Notes: generated from the sequence alone by a model not told the origin. A stretch of DNA of 64,000 nt from Schistosoma haematobium (GCF_000699445.3 NC_067195.1:57578465-57642464); one strand, 5' to 3'; shown: positions 24,916 through 37,870, counted from the stretch's first letter. Numbers and translations: made by a program.

Positions 24916-25177
24916 CATATTTGATAATTGATATTGTCTAACAAGAAAACCACTAGTATTTATTCATATAATAAATTGATAATACTACCGTATGGTAATA
25001 ATTAACCTCGTGATGTTAAAATGTAGAAAATGAGCTTGATCTATAGTAATAAAACAGTCTTCACTTTATTATTTTACATATTTTAGCTTCCTCTTATTTA
25101 AAAACAGTTCATTTAAACATTTAATAGGAAAAAAAGATATTTGTAATAGCTTGTAATATATTTTATAATAGCTACTT

Positions 25178-25415
25178 ATATTGACAGATATAAGTAGTAT
25201 GTAACACCAGTCGGAAATGAAAACCATGGCAGCAGAAGGCTAAGAAGATCAAGTTGAAAAGAAAGCAGAAAGGGAAATAGAAAGGAATTGCGACATGGAA
25301 GAATCATGCAGAATGTGAAGGACAAGTGATGGAATTTCGCAAATGAAGTATTCAATGTATGGTCCTCATATTTTATCAAAAGAGTCTATAATTTCGTACT
25401 AAAGTGCATTTGGTT
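25178..25415 (-). repeat. ~280-bp dispersed repeat, copy c (right arm of pair b/c)
   Basis: Its reverse complement follows the same landmarks as copy b. On the plus strand these appear as GACAGATATAAGTAGTATGTA, AGTCGGAAATGAAA, a purine-rich block with AGAAGATCAAGTTGAAAAG, then CCTCATATTTTATCAAAAGAG. The minus-strand frame over it is not a gene. Confidence 0.65.
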
Positions 25416-25419
25416 GTTC

Positions 25420-25970
25420 ACATTTATTCTTTACAAGAAATTAAATTTGTTCGTCTAAAAAACAATCCGAATCAATTTTACTACAAATTTAAGTTTATAC
25501 GAATATTTGTCAATATTAAAACGAATAGTTTGACAGAAATCGGGCGCCGAGTATAAAGAAGACATTCTTTGTGAAAATTATCTGTAAAATAATCTCAGTG
25601 ATTGAAATTTAAATAATCCCAACATTTCTTCAAGTAAACTTGTCTAAACGTCTTCAGGGTAATAATTAAAAATCGAAATTATCAAAGAATATATAATGTT
25701 TAACAATCAAATCAAATGTATACTGTTCATATCCAACCATATTCACATGTTGACTTTAGTAAGTAGGGCACTATGAGTTAGTTGTATGTGAATCATGCGA
25801 AAAGTTCACAGTGCGAAGACAGATGTATGAATGAATTGTGTGTGAATGTAAGTTTGAGGTATTAATAGTGGATATTCAGGGTTAATTCGTTTTTAGATGA
25901 AGTAAAAATAAAAGTATAAGTAAAAAGTTGAAATCGTTTTTGAACTGTAGATGTATATGTAAAACAAGAA
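25420..25970. other. AT-rich stretch, nothing recognised
   Basis: No feature is supported here. Confidence 0.4.
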
Positions 25971-25974
25971 CCTT

Positions 25975-26198
25975 CAGCTCAGTGGTCTAGTGGTTAAGCC
26001 TTCGCGCGCGAGATTGATAGGTCCTAGGTTTGAATCCCGCTAGCGGGACCGTGGATGTGCACTGCTGAGGAGTCCCATACTAGAACAAAACGGCCGTCCA
26101 GTGCTTTCAGGTTTTCCATGGTGGTCTAGCTTCAATTGACTCATGATTTCAACCAGTGAAATTTCTAAAAATCTCCACAAAACCCATTCTGATAATGG
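25975..26198 (+). mobile_element. tRNA-derived hammerhead SINE, well preserved
   Basis: A clear copy. A box CAGTGGTCTAGTGGTTAAGC, B box GGTTTGAATCCCGC, a palindromic GCTAGCGGGACC joint, the hammerhead at 26,059-26,104, GTGGTCTAGCTTCAATTGAC, ATGATTTCAACC, then a 3' end CCACAAAACCCATTCTGAT. The A and B boxes are the internal Pol III promoter of the tRNA ancestor. Confidence 0.85.
26059..26104 (+). ncRNA. Hammerhead ribozyme-like motif, GAAA lesion
   Basis: Stem I GCACTG/CAGTGC is intact, the core CTGAGGA is intact, and the GGCCGTC stem III and cleavage triplet are intact. However, AGGACGAAAC has become AGAACAAAAC, which changes the conserved G of GAAA and weakens stem II. It is expected to be inactive. 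Confidence 0.6.
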
Positions 26199-26199
26199 A

Positions 26200-28130
26200 A
26201 ATCCCTTATTATTATCATCATTCTTTTAATATATCAAATTTATGTATTCCTTATGAATACAATAACTGGAAAGTTTTATACATAACAGTACTTATGAAAA
26301 TAATATAAACAGTTTACCACAAATCTACAGTCTTTATTGTTGAAACAAATAGACAGAAATTGTTAGTTTATAAGCTCATTTACTTCCTATTATTACTCTT
26401 TATTACAACAAAGTATAATGAAATAATATAAGTAAATAGTTTAGAAAATCTTCATTACTCTAAAACAACTAGGTATTGATTTAAATATTTTAATATCGAT
26501 AGAGTTTATACTATACTACTATTTATGTAAATCTATTGAGCTACACTTGTATCATCATAATGAAACACACTTTTAACGTCAAGTTGATTACTTTGATATA
26601 CACTCGATTGTTTATGGCATAGCTGCATATCTTTGACAGATATTTATTCTATGAATAATTTATTTCATCATTATTTACCCAAATTTAAAAAAAAAACTAC
26701 AATTTTCATCAATCTGAAAATATTAAACTAAATGTCAACTAAATTGTCAAAAAAATGTGAACATGAGAACCAGTGGTTAATTTTTTTTTCTCATGCTATA
26801 TTCATTGAAAATGTATTACATTGGATGCAATCGATTTGCTCCTTTGTGATATTTGATAAAATATTTACTTAAAGTTATTTAATTAGATTAGTGCATAAAA
26901 ATAAACATAAGGGATGCAGAATTACTAACATATCTATGCTAATTAAGATCATTTGTATTGTGCCTAGGACCCTAGTCTACTTTGTGATGAAAAGTAAGGT
27001 ATCGTTGATTATTACGTTAGAGATTTTAACAAACTGTCTTAAAATAATCTAACAGTTGTGTGTTCTTTTAAAACAAGATTTCTTGCTTTGGAGATTTATA
27101 GATGCGATTACCATAATTCATTTTATTCATTGAGGTTCATTTAAACCAATAAATGAGTAACGTGTAGAAATATGAAATTTCATTTAATCTCTGATAAGTA
27201 ACAGATAGAAAAGAAAAAAATATTTGAGCCTCTTCTTATTTCATAGTATCAAGGCTCAGCCATAATCTAAATTAGTAACAACTGATATCATTATGAGCTG
27301 CTAAAATATATATGGTTAATTAATATATCACTGGTGAAATCATGAATATTAGACCGGAAATTTTAAATTTAGACAGAATAGAGCGATGATGAATGTATAA
27401 TGTGTGTCAAAATTCAAACAATACAGTTACTGAATATCAATAGATATCAGTCTATTATCAAGTTAATGTTAATTTACTGTTACAATTGCTTCGAAAATTA
27501 TAATGAAAAAAGAAACAGTTTGAATAACAAACAAGTTTTGTAATATTAAGGTGAATGAATAGTATGATGTACGATAGTTGACAATATAGTCGTGATAGCT
27601 GCTTATGATACTAGACTACTGAATTAATGAATAAACCGAATGAACCTTTTTCAAGAACAGCATGACTCTCTAAAAGAACAAATATTTTCATTTTTTAGAA
27701 TAATAAAGTAATATACAAATTGTCAACAGGAAATCAAACGTCATTCATTATCATGTACAATCATATGATATCAGTTCTTGAGTCATTTCATTTCTCAATG
27801 ACATTCGACCTGAATTTTTTTGCTTATTATAATGATACTACTAAACAAAATGGTACACACATTTTACTGAAATGTGAAGTAAAAATGATGAAGATATCTA
27901 CTTTTCAAACTAAATAAGTAACTCTTCAGTGATTTACAAAAAATGTTTAACATACAGAAAATTTGTAAAGTTTTTTACAAAATAAAGTAACCGTTACTAC
28001 TTTTAATGGAATTATTTAGAAACGATAAAACGTTAACTAAAAGATTAACTTCTTACACCCTTTATACTTTGGGAAATACAGGATATGAATAAACTAAATT
28101 TTATTTTACTCAACAATAAAATATAAAAAT
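26200..28130. other. 1.9 kb without recognised features
   Basis: AT-rich. A 65-codon frame at 27,720 has no domain or splice support. Nothing else was seen. Confidence 0.4.
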
Positions 28131-28133
28131 CAG

Positions 28134-28312
28134 AGACTGATAGGTCCTGGGCTCGAATCTCGCGGGGCAGGATCATGGATACTAAGGAGTCCTATACTAG
28201 GATGAAACAGCCGTCCAGTGATTCCAGGTTTTTCATGGTAGTCAATCCTCAGTTGACTCATGAATTCAATTGTTAAATTTTTACAATCTTCACAAAACCA
28301 GTTATTATTCTA
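28134..28312 (+). mobile_element. Hammerhead SINE, 5'-truncated
   Basis: It starts at the B-box side (GATAGGTCCTGGGCTCGAATCTCGCGGG), then shows a shortened hammerhead with GAGGAGTCC missing its 5' stem I strand, ACTAGGATGAAACAGCCGTCCAGTG, then the usual tail. It lacks the A box. Confidence 0.7.
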
Positions 28313-30530
28313 TTATTTATCCAAAGTTCATTGAAATTCACTAAATACATGATGCACTCGTATATATATGGTATTATAAATTCGCTCCCAAGGTTATTTA
28401 TGTTTGATAAACATTACTTATCGATTTTCCCCTATCTACAATCTAGTTACTGAAATGGTATTTTGTAAATATTGCATAACAATAATAAAAATAATGTTTA
28501 TTTTAATAAACAGACTTAACATAAACAGAATCGTAATTGATCCTTATGATCTGACCAAACTGCTTCATTCAAAGTTTTAAATATAAACATGATTCGATAG
28601 TGCGTTTTTTTAAACCCAAGAAACGTTTGCATTTCAAGTGAACTATAAAGTAACAGAAAATTGCTTTAGTTGGCTTGATTATTACGACGAAATGTAATAT
28701 TGATATAACAATTATTTGCATTAAGATTCTGAAATGGATCAATCCAGATATCCGTATTTAAAATATAATGTTGAATAGTTTGACAAGAAACTATGTTCAA
28801 AATTACTTCATATGGAATGGTCTGAAGAAGTCATTTATTTAACACTAAATATCCAGCAACTAACTGTTTTAACTACAGATAAATTGAGATAATGAATGAT
28901 AACGATCCATGACCACTGATGTTAACTGTCATACGTTGAATTGACTAAACTTAGACATTCACCTCCTCTCACTAGGCTTCGTAAACTTTAACGATAATAA
29001 ATGTTATATAAATGATAGTTGACATAGTGCAGACTTCTTTAAAACATTAAGTATTACAGATGTACAAATGGTTTTCAGTTTACTGAAGGAGTAGATACTA
29101 AACAATTATGACTAAATTCGTATATTCATAAAATCAGCACCTAATATACCTTTACCATATCAGTTTTTGTGTAGAACGTTTTCTTTAGTGTTGAATCATG
29201 GTATCCTCTATGGCTATCCGATTTTTTATTATATTTACCTGTAAATGATCATGCAACATCATATATCAAGCTTCTTGTTTGTAATTTCTGGTCTCTATTA
29301 TATGATCAATATTTTGTACTGTCCAAAGCATCTATCTAGTCCTTCTACATACATATCATATGTACATATAACGCTGTTAATAGATCTCTAACACTTAATT
29401 ATTTACGATTAACAGTTTTGATTGCGCAATGATGTAATATCTTTCATTTTATTCAACACCTTTCCTAACTTCAATCACATTTGTAAATAAATACGCTAAA
29501 CATAGTGAATTTATAATGTTCTGTTTCAATAGTTGTTTGTTCTCAACTTTAATTCACAGTGAAAACAAGTTGTCTAAATTTAAAAAAAAACTAGAACAAT
29601 AGAATTAAAATTTAATTGATCATATTCATTTTAATCTTGTTAAGGGATATGTAAATGAGTTGAGTGTAAGCTGACCTTGACGGTAACTAAGGAGGTACTT
29701 ATATGTGACCTCTAAATGTATACAATATCATGATATTTGCCACTTTATAGTCTGTTTTTTTGTATACCTTTATAGTAAAACACAACATTAGTTATTGTTG
29801 TGTCTGAGTGAATCTTAGTTATAGTAAAAGGTAAAGATAAGAAATTATATAACTTTCTCATTTCTAAATAACAACCTGTACGCAATGTTGTTTTCAGTTT
29901 ATACGGATAATTGTAATTCAGTTTATTTTAATTATCATATATTCTATTACTTTTTATATTTTTCAATTCACAAATCTACCGTAAACAAACAACTTTAATC
30001 GATTCGCATTATGCATAGTTCTCATTTCTATATTTCGATCCATTTAATAGGGGAGAGGAAACACAGCCAATAATATATAGCTACCGACTGTCAACATGTG
30101 TAAATAAAACTTTGGTAATACGAATAAACTAAGCAAATAATTTTCATAAAACGTTGGAAAGAGAAGCATAATAAAGCTTTAATACAATTCGACTGACACA
30201 GTGAATCAATACAGGTCTGATTTCATCAGAACTAACAAATTCAAAGATAGCTAAAAAAGGACATTTTAAAAGAACACAAAAAGATAAAGACATAAAGGCC
30301 CAACTCATTCTGTCAATTGCTTAACATAGTCTATTACATGTCTTATCTATTCGAAAACTATTAAAATATTAATTATTAGGTTGATTCAAATTATTATTCA
30401 TTCATTTTAGCCATGTTCAAGCATTCAACTACAATTATTTGTTAAGGCGACACAAAAAATCGAAGTAAATACATTTTAGTCGAACATTTGTCTACACTAT
30501 CCTATATTACAATAAGCTAGGTTTTTACTA
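28313..30530. other. 2.2 kb without recognised features
   Basis: AT-rich sequence. No supported feature on either strand. Confidence 0.4.
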
Positions 30531-30532
30531 TT

Positions 30533-30650
30533 GAGAAACCCTAGATTGGGTCAAAATGGCTGTCCAGTACTTCATGGTACCAGATGGTTATCTAATTATA
30601 TCTAGTCTTTAAAGTGAAAATATCTTGGCAAACCCCAAATTCTGAAAGTT
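30533..30650 (+). mobile_element. Hammerhead SINE, 3' remnant
   Basis: Only the end of the hammerhead (GGGTCAAAATGGCTGTCCAGTAC) and the degraded tail ending CAAACCCCAAATTCTG are recognisable, by position-for-position similarity to better copies. Confidence 0.4.
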
Positions 30651-30654
30651 ATTA

Positions 30655-32320
30655 TTATTCAAAACTATTTTACAAAGTTTAAATTCCAAAAATGTACTTT
30701 TTTGTGTAAAGCGTTATCACAGATGCCATGGAAACTGGAAACAGAGTATGTTATGATCGTACATTTTACCATATTTGTTTATTTTAATGGATTGTATACT
30801 GGCAAAAATGATGATCATGCAGCATTTGTATACTATCTTTACCAAGATAGGTGAGTCTAAAGTAACAGTTTTAGTGTTAATTTGTCTATAAAAACATAAC
30901 TTATCCATTAAAAATCATTAATTTACAGACTGTTTAAAACGACATAATAGCTAACACGAAACTATATTTAAATGCTTTTTATTCTGTAAAGTCTTTTAAA
31001 ATAGGATTTATTTTCATTCAATAAATGAGCATTAGACATCGTTGCCTATTACTATTAATTGTCTGAATCGTTAATGTTTTGGCAGGACTTAAATTTTTTT
31101 GAAATAGATTTTACTATTGTCATTTAAAAAATCTGATCTTCAAAACTGAGCTTTTATTTAGCATTCTGGTTAGTTATATTGTAAAATACTTTAGATAATA
31201 ATGTCTAAAATCATATTCTCTTCTTTGATTGATTTTAGTTGAGATAATATACGTTTTATGCAGTGTTTGAGAATCAAACAAAACCGTGTTCACCAGATAT
31301 TACCAGAGAGAGTTAATAGGATGGTTGATTATAAGATTTACATTTTCCTACAATTAGCTTTGCATAAGTGCTGAAACATATGGGATTTTAGCCACTTGAT
31401 ATCTAAAGTTAAAATCTCAATAAAAGTGAAAACGCATTTAAGATAGAATGATCATGGTTATTGTCTGTTTTTAAATGAAAAATATTCAAAGTAGTATCTA
31501 TTACGTATATCCTCATAACTAGATTTCATATAAGTGGAATTCGTTGTAATTCATATATGCACTGGTGCAAATGTCAATTGCATGTTCGAATGTGAATGTA
31601 AATCAAAGCCATAGTTTTCTAAAAGTAGTTGGTTTACGGTATGTACTACATTTTCTTCCACAAAATATGGACGGTAATTTTGTTCGTCTGGTATTTCGAA
31701 ATCTTCCTTTCCTTTGCTCATTTCTATGATATCCCTATCTATTTTTTACAATGAATGATCACTTTGACAAACTGGCATTTTCTTGAGCTTCTGGGAATGA
31801 ATTAATACAATTGAACTAAACACTAACGTGATAACAAAAGTAGTAGCTTATTGTAAGACTATTAGCGTTATTGTTTATTCTGTAGTGTACGAACCTGGGT
31901 CCGGTAATTATCTCTAGCATAACCCTAAAAATGTGAAATGAAAGTGATATTTTGTAAACAGCCATTCTATCCTCAAATGTTTATGCTAAATTTGTGAAGA
32001 AAATATGGAAATACGGGAGATTTAATGTCTAGATTTGACTGAGGTAAAAACCTACCATCTCCGAATTAGATAAATACACATACAAAAGATGAGTTAAATC
32101 ACTCGGTTCAATTAAAGTTTTTTGATTATTAATTACATTTTTAGATGATAAAATTGACTAGTCTAAACAAATGACATCAACCTTTCTTAAAGCATAATTT
32201 TGAATTGGAACTAAACTGTCTTATCGAACATTGATTCAAGTGTTCACATATTATCAATACTGCGGGCAATCGCTCTTTATACCTTATTTTATGTATGCGT
32301 AAACTAACTGAATGTTATTA
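30655..32320. other. 1.7 kb without recognised features
   Basis: AT-rich sequence. No supported feature. Confidence 0.4.
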
Positions 32321-32324
32321 CTGT

Positions 32325-32610
32325 TGTAGCAAACGAGGACTTAGGTGGGGAAATAAATCTATGGTTTAAAGCGAAACTGTACAGTGCCTTCATAAAATAT
32401 GAAAATCGTACATTAACTACATCATCTGCGCATCTTTTTTGCTTTGTCCTTTACATACCCAATTATTCCTCAAATTCTGTTGTTATTTTGATTGGTCTAC
32501 GATTTCCCTCATGTTCTTTTCATTTGAATCTTCTACTGCCAGGCATTCCATTTCCGATTGGTGCTATATACTATTTATATCGGTCAGCATAAGTAGCATA
32601 CACCACACTA
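32325..32610 (+). repeat. ~280-bp dispersed repeat, copy d (left arm of pair d/e)
   Basis: It begins GCAAACGAGGACTTAGGTGGG and ends CAGCATAAGTAGCATACACCACAC. The internal blocks match copies b and f (GGCATTCCATTTCCGATTGG). Copy e lies about 450 bp away in opposite orientation. Confidence 0.7.
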
Positions 32611-33057
32611 TTACTATTTAGCATCATACGAATCAAGGAAAAATCGACCACCACCATTTCTCAAGAAGTCTATTCTTAGTAAAAAAAAAACAACCTTTCA
32701 TTATCCACACAATTAAATATGTAGATTGAAAGTATTCAATATACCAGAAAATACACCAGTTATTACATAGTACAAATCTAATTCTTTCCTATTTAATTAT
32801 AGTAATGAATCAATCTTTTTTGGAATTATCTAAAGAGATCAAAGTTCCCAAAATGAAAAGAGTTTATTTTGAACAAATTAAATAGATTGGAAGAAGTATA
32901 AGGATATTCTTTAGAAACTAGCTATTGCAAACCAATAAACAGTTTCTTCAAAATTCAGCTTCTTAGGATTTATTCGGCAATTCTTAGATATAAATTAAGA
33001 AATAACACTGAAAGGATTAGAGAGTGAATTAAAAGCACACTCAGTTCGTTGATATAG

Positions 33058-33347
33058 TGTGGTGTGTGCTACTAAAGTTGACAGATATAAATGGTATGTA
33101 TCATTAGTCGAAAGTGAAATACCTGGAGGCAGAAAGTTAAAAAGATCAAAGAAGAATGAGAATAAAGAATGATTGATGTAGAATCGAAAGAACAGTGAAG
33201 TGTGAGACGATTGATTGACATTTTGCAAATGAAGTATTTACTGTATGGTTCTCAGATTTTACTAAGATGTTCTGTAATGTGTTCAAATACATTCGATTGT
33301 TCCTACTTGTGTTCTCGTTCACTACAATAGTATTGGTCTCATCCAAA
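33058..33347 (-). repeat. ~280-bp dispersed repeat, copy e (right arm of pair d/e)
   Basis: Read on the minus strand it starts AGTGAACGAGAACACAAGTAGG and ends AGTAGCACACACCACAC, the same outer and inner ends as copy d. Reading frames here (32,995 and 33,146) are chance frames through the repeat. Confidence 0.7.
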
Positions 33348-33349
33348 AC

Positions 33350-34858
33350 TTATATGGATTAGTTTCAAGCTACTTACTAAACACTGGATTAGATTTACGA
33401 AATAAGTATGTTGTTAAATAGTAATGGTACTGATACACATTGGGGTTTTCAAGTAGTACATATGCTTGCATCGATACTTCACCATTAAGTGTATGTTGAC
33501 CATGTGTGGTGTTTGAACGAACTAATAATACCTTTGTACTTGTTGAATGCTCGATTTCGAATTCCAAATACAATACATTCGCTTGTGCTTGTGTCTTACT
33601 TCTTAATTCAATTGCGTTAATTCTGGGATTCTACGTTCGTGCTATAATTCAAATAATCCAAAACATTATACCATGATTGTGTAAAAACATGTACAGAAGC
33701 GCATACAACAACATAAACGTAGGAAATAAACTCCAGAAACTGTGGTATTTAAAAGACAAATAATACTCTTCATATAATAGACGATAATTATCACTGTGTC
33801 GACTAGATTATACAGTAACATACGAAATTATTTCAATTTAGTTTTCATCACAGGTAAGAATACAAACTCCCAATTTAATATTAGAATCATGTTTGGTGAA
33901 CTTACTTTTAAATGGAAAACTGATAACAAATGCATAAACATGCAGCTGATAAAAGAAAACATGAATTTTAGGGGTACTGTTAGACAATATCAAATAGAAT
34001 AAAAACAATGCATTCATAAATGTCAACTGGACCTTTTTGTTTTAAAAGAAAAATACAAAAGAGAAAAATAATTCATTATGTTGAATATTCCTGTATTTCA
34101 TCGACTCATTTGACCTTGAACCATATCGCATATTCAATAGACAAAATATATGAACTAATTTATTTGAAAAACACAAATAAGTGAACAATAATGTTTTCAA
34201 TTAGATCCTCATCAGACTTTACTCTAATGGAGATACATGAAAACATTAAACTGATTAAGGTACTTTCTGATTCAATGAACGTAATAGAAAAGATTGAATA
34301 ACAACATATAATAGGTTAAAAGTACAAATTAATAGTAAGAAAGCAGGTGTACAAATAGTAATAAGAATAATAAAGGTTTTATTTAATAGTTCAACGTGAG
34401 AAGTAGATTAAACTTTATTAGATAAACTAATGTATTTATTAACTCAAATGATCAATGTAATTTTAAATAGTCAGCAGCTAGTGAGAAATAATTTCATCAT
34501 TTGATTTCCAGAGTTTTGATGTTTTTAATCTGAATCTAAACTATCTTCCTTTTGTTATATCTCGATGAGAATTATGAATGGTAACTCATGAGAACTATTT
34601 ACGAATTAATACAATACATATATTTTTATTGTATATTTGTTAGGTAGCTAAACTATGCATATTCATGTTCCTCTTATCATAAGCTCTATTTTGACCCATA
34701 GAGTACTATTGTACGATTTATGATTCTTGAGTTATGCTCAGTCTATTAACTACAGTCTCCCAAATTCACAGCCACTTTTGGCTTGATCTTGTACAAATGT
34801 TATTTTCTATATTGTGGTACAATGTGGTCTGTTTAGCTTGTATATAAACCCAGTATCA
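33350..34858. other. 1.5 kb without recognised features
   Basis: Several short open frames overlap on both strands (33,370-34,026). None has a recognisable domain or splice support. Confidence 0.35.
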
Positions 34859-34861
34859 AGT

Positions 34862-35060
34862 AATGTTAGACCACCATGGAAAACCTGGAAGCACTGGACG
34901 GCCGTTCCGTCCTAGTATGGGACTCTTCATCAGTGCGCATCCACGATCCCACACGCAGGTTTCGAACCCAGGACCTCCGGTTGCACACGTGAATGCCTAA
35001 CCTCTATACCACTGGGCCGACTGGCATCCAACAGTGTAATTGTCTAATTTCAACCAATCC
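34862..35060 (-). mobile_element. tRNA-derived hammerhead SINE, left half of an inverted pair
   Basis: On the minus strand: A box CAGTGGTATAGAGGTTAGGC, B box GGTTCGAAACCTGC, a hammerhead whose first core block reads GATGAAG instead of CTGAGGA, then the GGCCGTCCAGTGCTTCCAGG tail. A plus-strand partial copy follows after about 15 bp, so the tails face outward as two arms of an inverted repeat. Confidence 0.75.
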
Positions 35061-35075
35061 ACAAAATTGCGCCAC

Positions 35076-35205
35076 TATCTCATACTAGGATGAAACGGCC
35101 ATTCGATGCTTCCAGGTTTTCCAAGGTGGTCTGGCTTTAATCGACTCATAAATCCAACTATTAAAAATTTCTACAATCTCCACAAAAGCCCCCTTCTAAT
35201 AATAA
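35076..35205 (+). mobile_element. Hammerhead SINE 3' half, right half of an inverted pair
   Basis: It starts within the hammerhead (ACTAGGATGAAACGGCCATTCG) and has the full tail GCTTCCAGGTTTTCC ... CTCCACAAAAGCCC. The reading frame at 35,106-35,405 runs through it and is not a gene. Confidence 0.7.
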
Positions 35206-35221
35206 ACTCAGTATGTTTGAT

Positions 35222-35402
35222 ATACATGGTTCTTATCGCGGAGGCTGGAATTGGTGTTCTGAACTCAACAGGCAGGGCTAGGCAGGAAGCAGGATCGATA
35301 AGAACTTTAGGCTGCTCGTACGGGTTTTATGCGTCATTGGTCCGGTCGAAAAATCACCGTTTTCTAATTGGCGGTATCATTAGGGCACAAGGCCACAAGT
35401 TA
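35222..35402. other. GC-richer island of unknown nature
   Basis: About 180 bp immediately after the SINE tail has clearly higher GC than its surroundings and abrupt edges (GGTTCTTATCGCGGAGG to GGCCACAAGTTATA). It has no tRNA fold I can see, no coding domain and no second copy in the window. A fragment of a repeat family not otherwise present here is the likeliest explanation. Confidence 0.35.
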
Positions 35403-35763
35403 TAACACCTTTAGGATATTTATATTTCAATTTCATGACTAACAGCATATTCTGATGAAAAGTGAGTTAGATTGGCAACTATATTATTGTACATTAATAA
35501 AATATTAATGTGATTAAAATCATGAACCGATCTAAGGTAGACCATTATTGATCGATTTATAATTTCAACGAAATTCAACAATCATTAAAATCCCCTAAAA
35601 TATTAATCACTTCAAATGGCCAAATCTCTTAAATTAGATTTTAAACTCGTTTTCTTTTACAACAACTAAGTCACTGGGTTAATTGTGAGTGACGAAGAAT
35701 TGAAAGGTACGGGGAGCTTTAGTTCTAACTAGACTGTACATACTCCTATCTAATAAATGATAG

Positions 35764-36146
35764 TGTTGAGGTGATCCAGAAAACTTCTCACAATAGACAA
35801 GAAAGGCTCAGGAAACACTAAGAAACATTTCATCCAATCAGCAATCACATAAAGTTTTAGCCAGAAACATCAAGAAAGTGGAAAGTCACACGCGGAGTTT
35901 CTGATTGGCTGATTACTATACTGCTTCTATGTTTAGTAGCATTCCAGAATCTTCAGGAAACCCAAGGATATCTAAAATGCTGTAAGCACCTTCCATTTTC
36001 TGTACTAAAACGAACCTTTGGAGTATAGTGCTTCTCGCATATTTTGCGCCTTTTCTCTCGAGTTTAGGTCGCTGTGTAGTTCTAGCTTGGGAGTTATGAG
36101 AATAGCTTAGGAACCTAATATAGCGTTCAATTAGCAAGACTTATCA
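35764..36146 (+). mobile_element. Solo LTR, copy 2 (383 bp)
   Basis: It starts TGTTGAGG and ends CTTATCA, aligning along its whole length with the LTR at 530-910. It is flanked by perfect 5-bp repeats GATAG (35,759-35,763 and 36,147-36,151), a different target site from copy 1. The central TATA motif has been lost (ATGCTGTAAGC at that place). The minus-strand frame at 35,916 is a shadow. It is a solo LTR with no internal sequence beside it. Confidence 0.85.
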
Positions 36147-36151
36147 GATAG

Positions 36152-37155
36152 ATGACATAAAAGTTAGGTCCCTGGCTTTCTATCAAAAGCTTTTAACTAT
36201 TTAACATTGAAGTTGTGGTTAAATTAATTATAAACATTGTGTTAACCATTATGTAATTTTCTCATAATAAAATATTTTCTTTACAATATTTGACTAAATA
36301 CAAAACTTTTTCTTAGTCCATTACTGTTACTGTTTATCAAAATTTAGAATTTAAATAGAGCTTATTATTTAAAAATGAATTAGTAGTATGATTTTAATAA
36401 ATCTGGTTATTTTTTGTAACTTAGGAAAAACAATCTATACGAATCAGTGGGCTATGTAATTTACGTAGTTTTAAACGAATTTCTATCTATTTATCCTTGA
36501 AATATTTTAAATATCAGGTATGAAATAAATATCAAAGTCATAAATGTCAGTTTTCATTACAACTTTTCCCTTTTTGACAATAATATTCCAAGTAAATAAT
36601 CATTATAAAATTTCTTGATGTTGAAAGTGATTTAGTTCCAGACTAGATAGACAATAGTAATGAGATTCAATGTGTAATTTATTTGTTATGCTTAATTGAT
36701 ATGAATTATATACTGTACAACTTATAGTTTAAGCTTTGATTCTTTTTTTACTATCCATAAATAAACTGAAAAAGTTATGCATTAACACAATTACATCTCA
36801 ATTTCATCATCTAAAAACAATAAACATAAATATATTAGCCTAACACCATACAAACAACAACTATGTGAATAATTTTCACATCAAAAGAGCCGATGCATGT
36901 ATACTTTCTAGTGTCATAAATACAGGAAACATCAAAGGAAAACAAACTAATTGAATAAATAACTTATTGACTCTTTTAACTATAAAATCTATTAGGAGAA
37001 ATAGTATTTACTAAAAAAAACTATTCATAAAAGTGAGTGATTTCAACAATCTAATATATACAAAAAGTAGTTGTATACGATATTTTGTGTTGTTCGCGAT
37101 GGACATTTTGTCCACGTTAAACATTATTAAGGGAAATGTGTACTATTTTCATGAA
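36152..37155. other. 1.0 kb without recognised features
   Basis: AT-rich sequence. No supported feature. Confidence 0.4.
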
Positions 37156-37159
37156 GTGA

Positions 37160-37425
37160 TCTTGTAGTGAACGAGAACATAGGTAGGGACGACTAATTGT
37201 ATTTCGATATAAAATTACTGAATTCTTTCGTAATATGGGAACATTCAATACCTGATTTGCAAATTCCCCATCGGTTGTCTTTAACTTCTTCATTCCTTCG
37301 TTGCCATAAAAATTGCTCTCTGTCCCCATTTTCTTTGATTCAATCTTCCCAACCTTCTACTCTCAGGCATTCCATTTCTGATTGGTTTTATATACTACTT
37401 TTGTCGACATAAGTAGCATACACCA
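37160..37425 (+). repeat. ~280-bp dispersed repeat, copy f (left arm of pair f/g)
   Basis: It begins AGTGAACGAGAACATAGGTAGGG and ends GACATAAGTAGCATACACCACA. It is the best-preserved copy of this family. The frames on both strands over it are chance. Confidence 0.7.
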
Positions 37426-37789
37426 CAATCTCTTCAGAATTACAAATAAATCTTATCATGAAAATGGGCACAATACAGTTTTAAAGAATGAAAGCGAAAT
37501 TTTACTCAATGAGTCGAATAATTATGTGACAGTATATCTCATTAAGATAATATTTTCAACAAATTTACCATTATTACCCATCTATCATTTATCTCAACTT
37601 GTTAAAGAAATTTTTAATTGTGTGACTTTTGCAATATAGAATTTTTTCTATAAATACTCAGTAAAAAGCATTTTCTATGACAAACTAATTAATTTGAATA
37701 ATGTTTGTTATTAAAATTTGACAACGCTGATAACATTCCATAAAAACAACTTCGATTTAAATTCACTTGGTGTTGTTTTACTTATGTCT

Positions 37790-37870
37790 GGGATGCAGGT
37801 ACACTCAGCTGACAAGTCCCAAATAAGACGAAACGCGCGTCCTGAATTCTACTGCTAGCCACTATCCAAC
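37790..37870 (+). mobile_element. Sm-alpha-like SINE, 3' part
   Basis: It includes the hammerhead block and the following GAATTCTACTGCTAGCCACTATCCA, the 3' part typical of the schistosome Sm-alpha repeat. The Pol III box region upstream is missing. Confidence 0.7.
37796..37852 (+). ncRNA. Sm-alpha-type hammerhead ribozyme motif, G8 lesion
   Basis: Core block 37,809-37,815 reads CTGACAA where CUGANGA is required, so the catalytic G is an A. Stem II GTCC...AGAC has one mismatch. GAAA (37,830-37,833), the very short CGC/GCG stem III and the GTC cleavage triplet (37,839-37,841) are present. The order and the CAAATA stem II loop match the hammerhead known from S. mansoni Sm-alpha. The G-to-A change should abolish cleavage. 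Confidence 0.7.
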
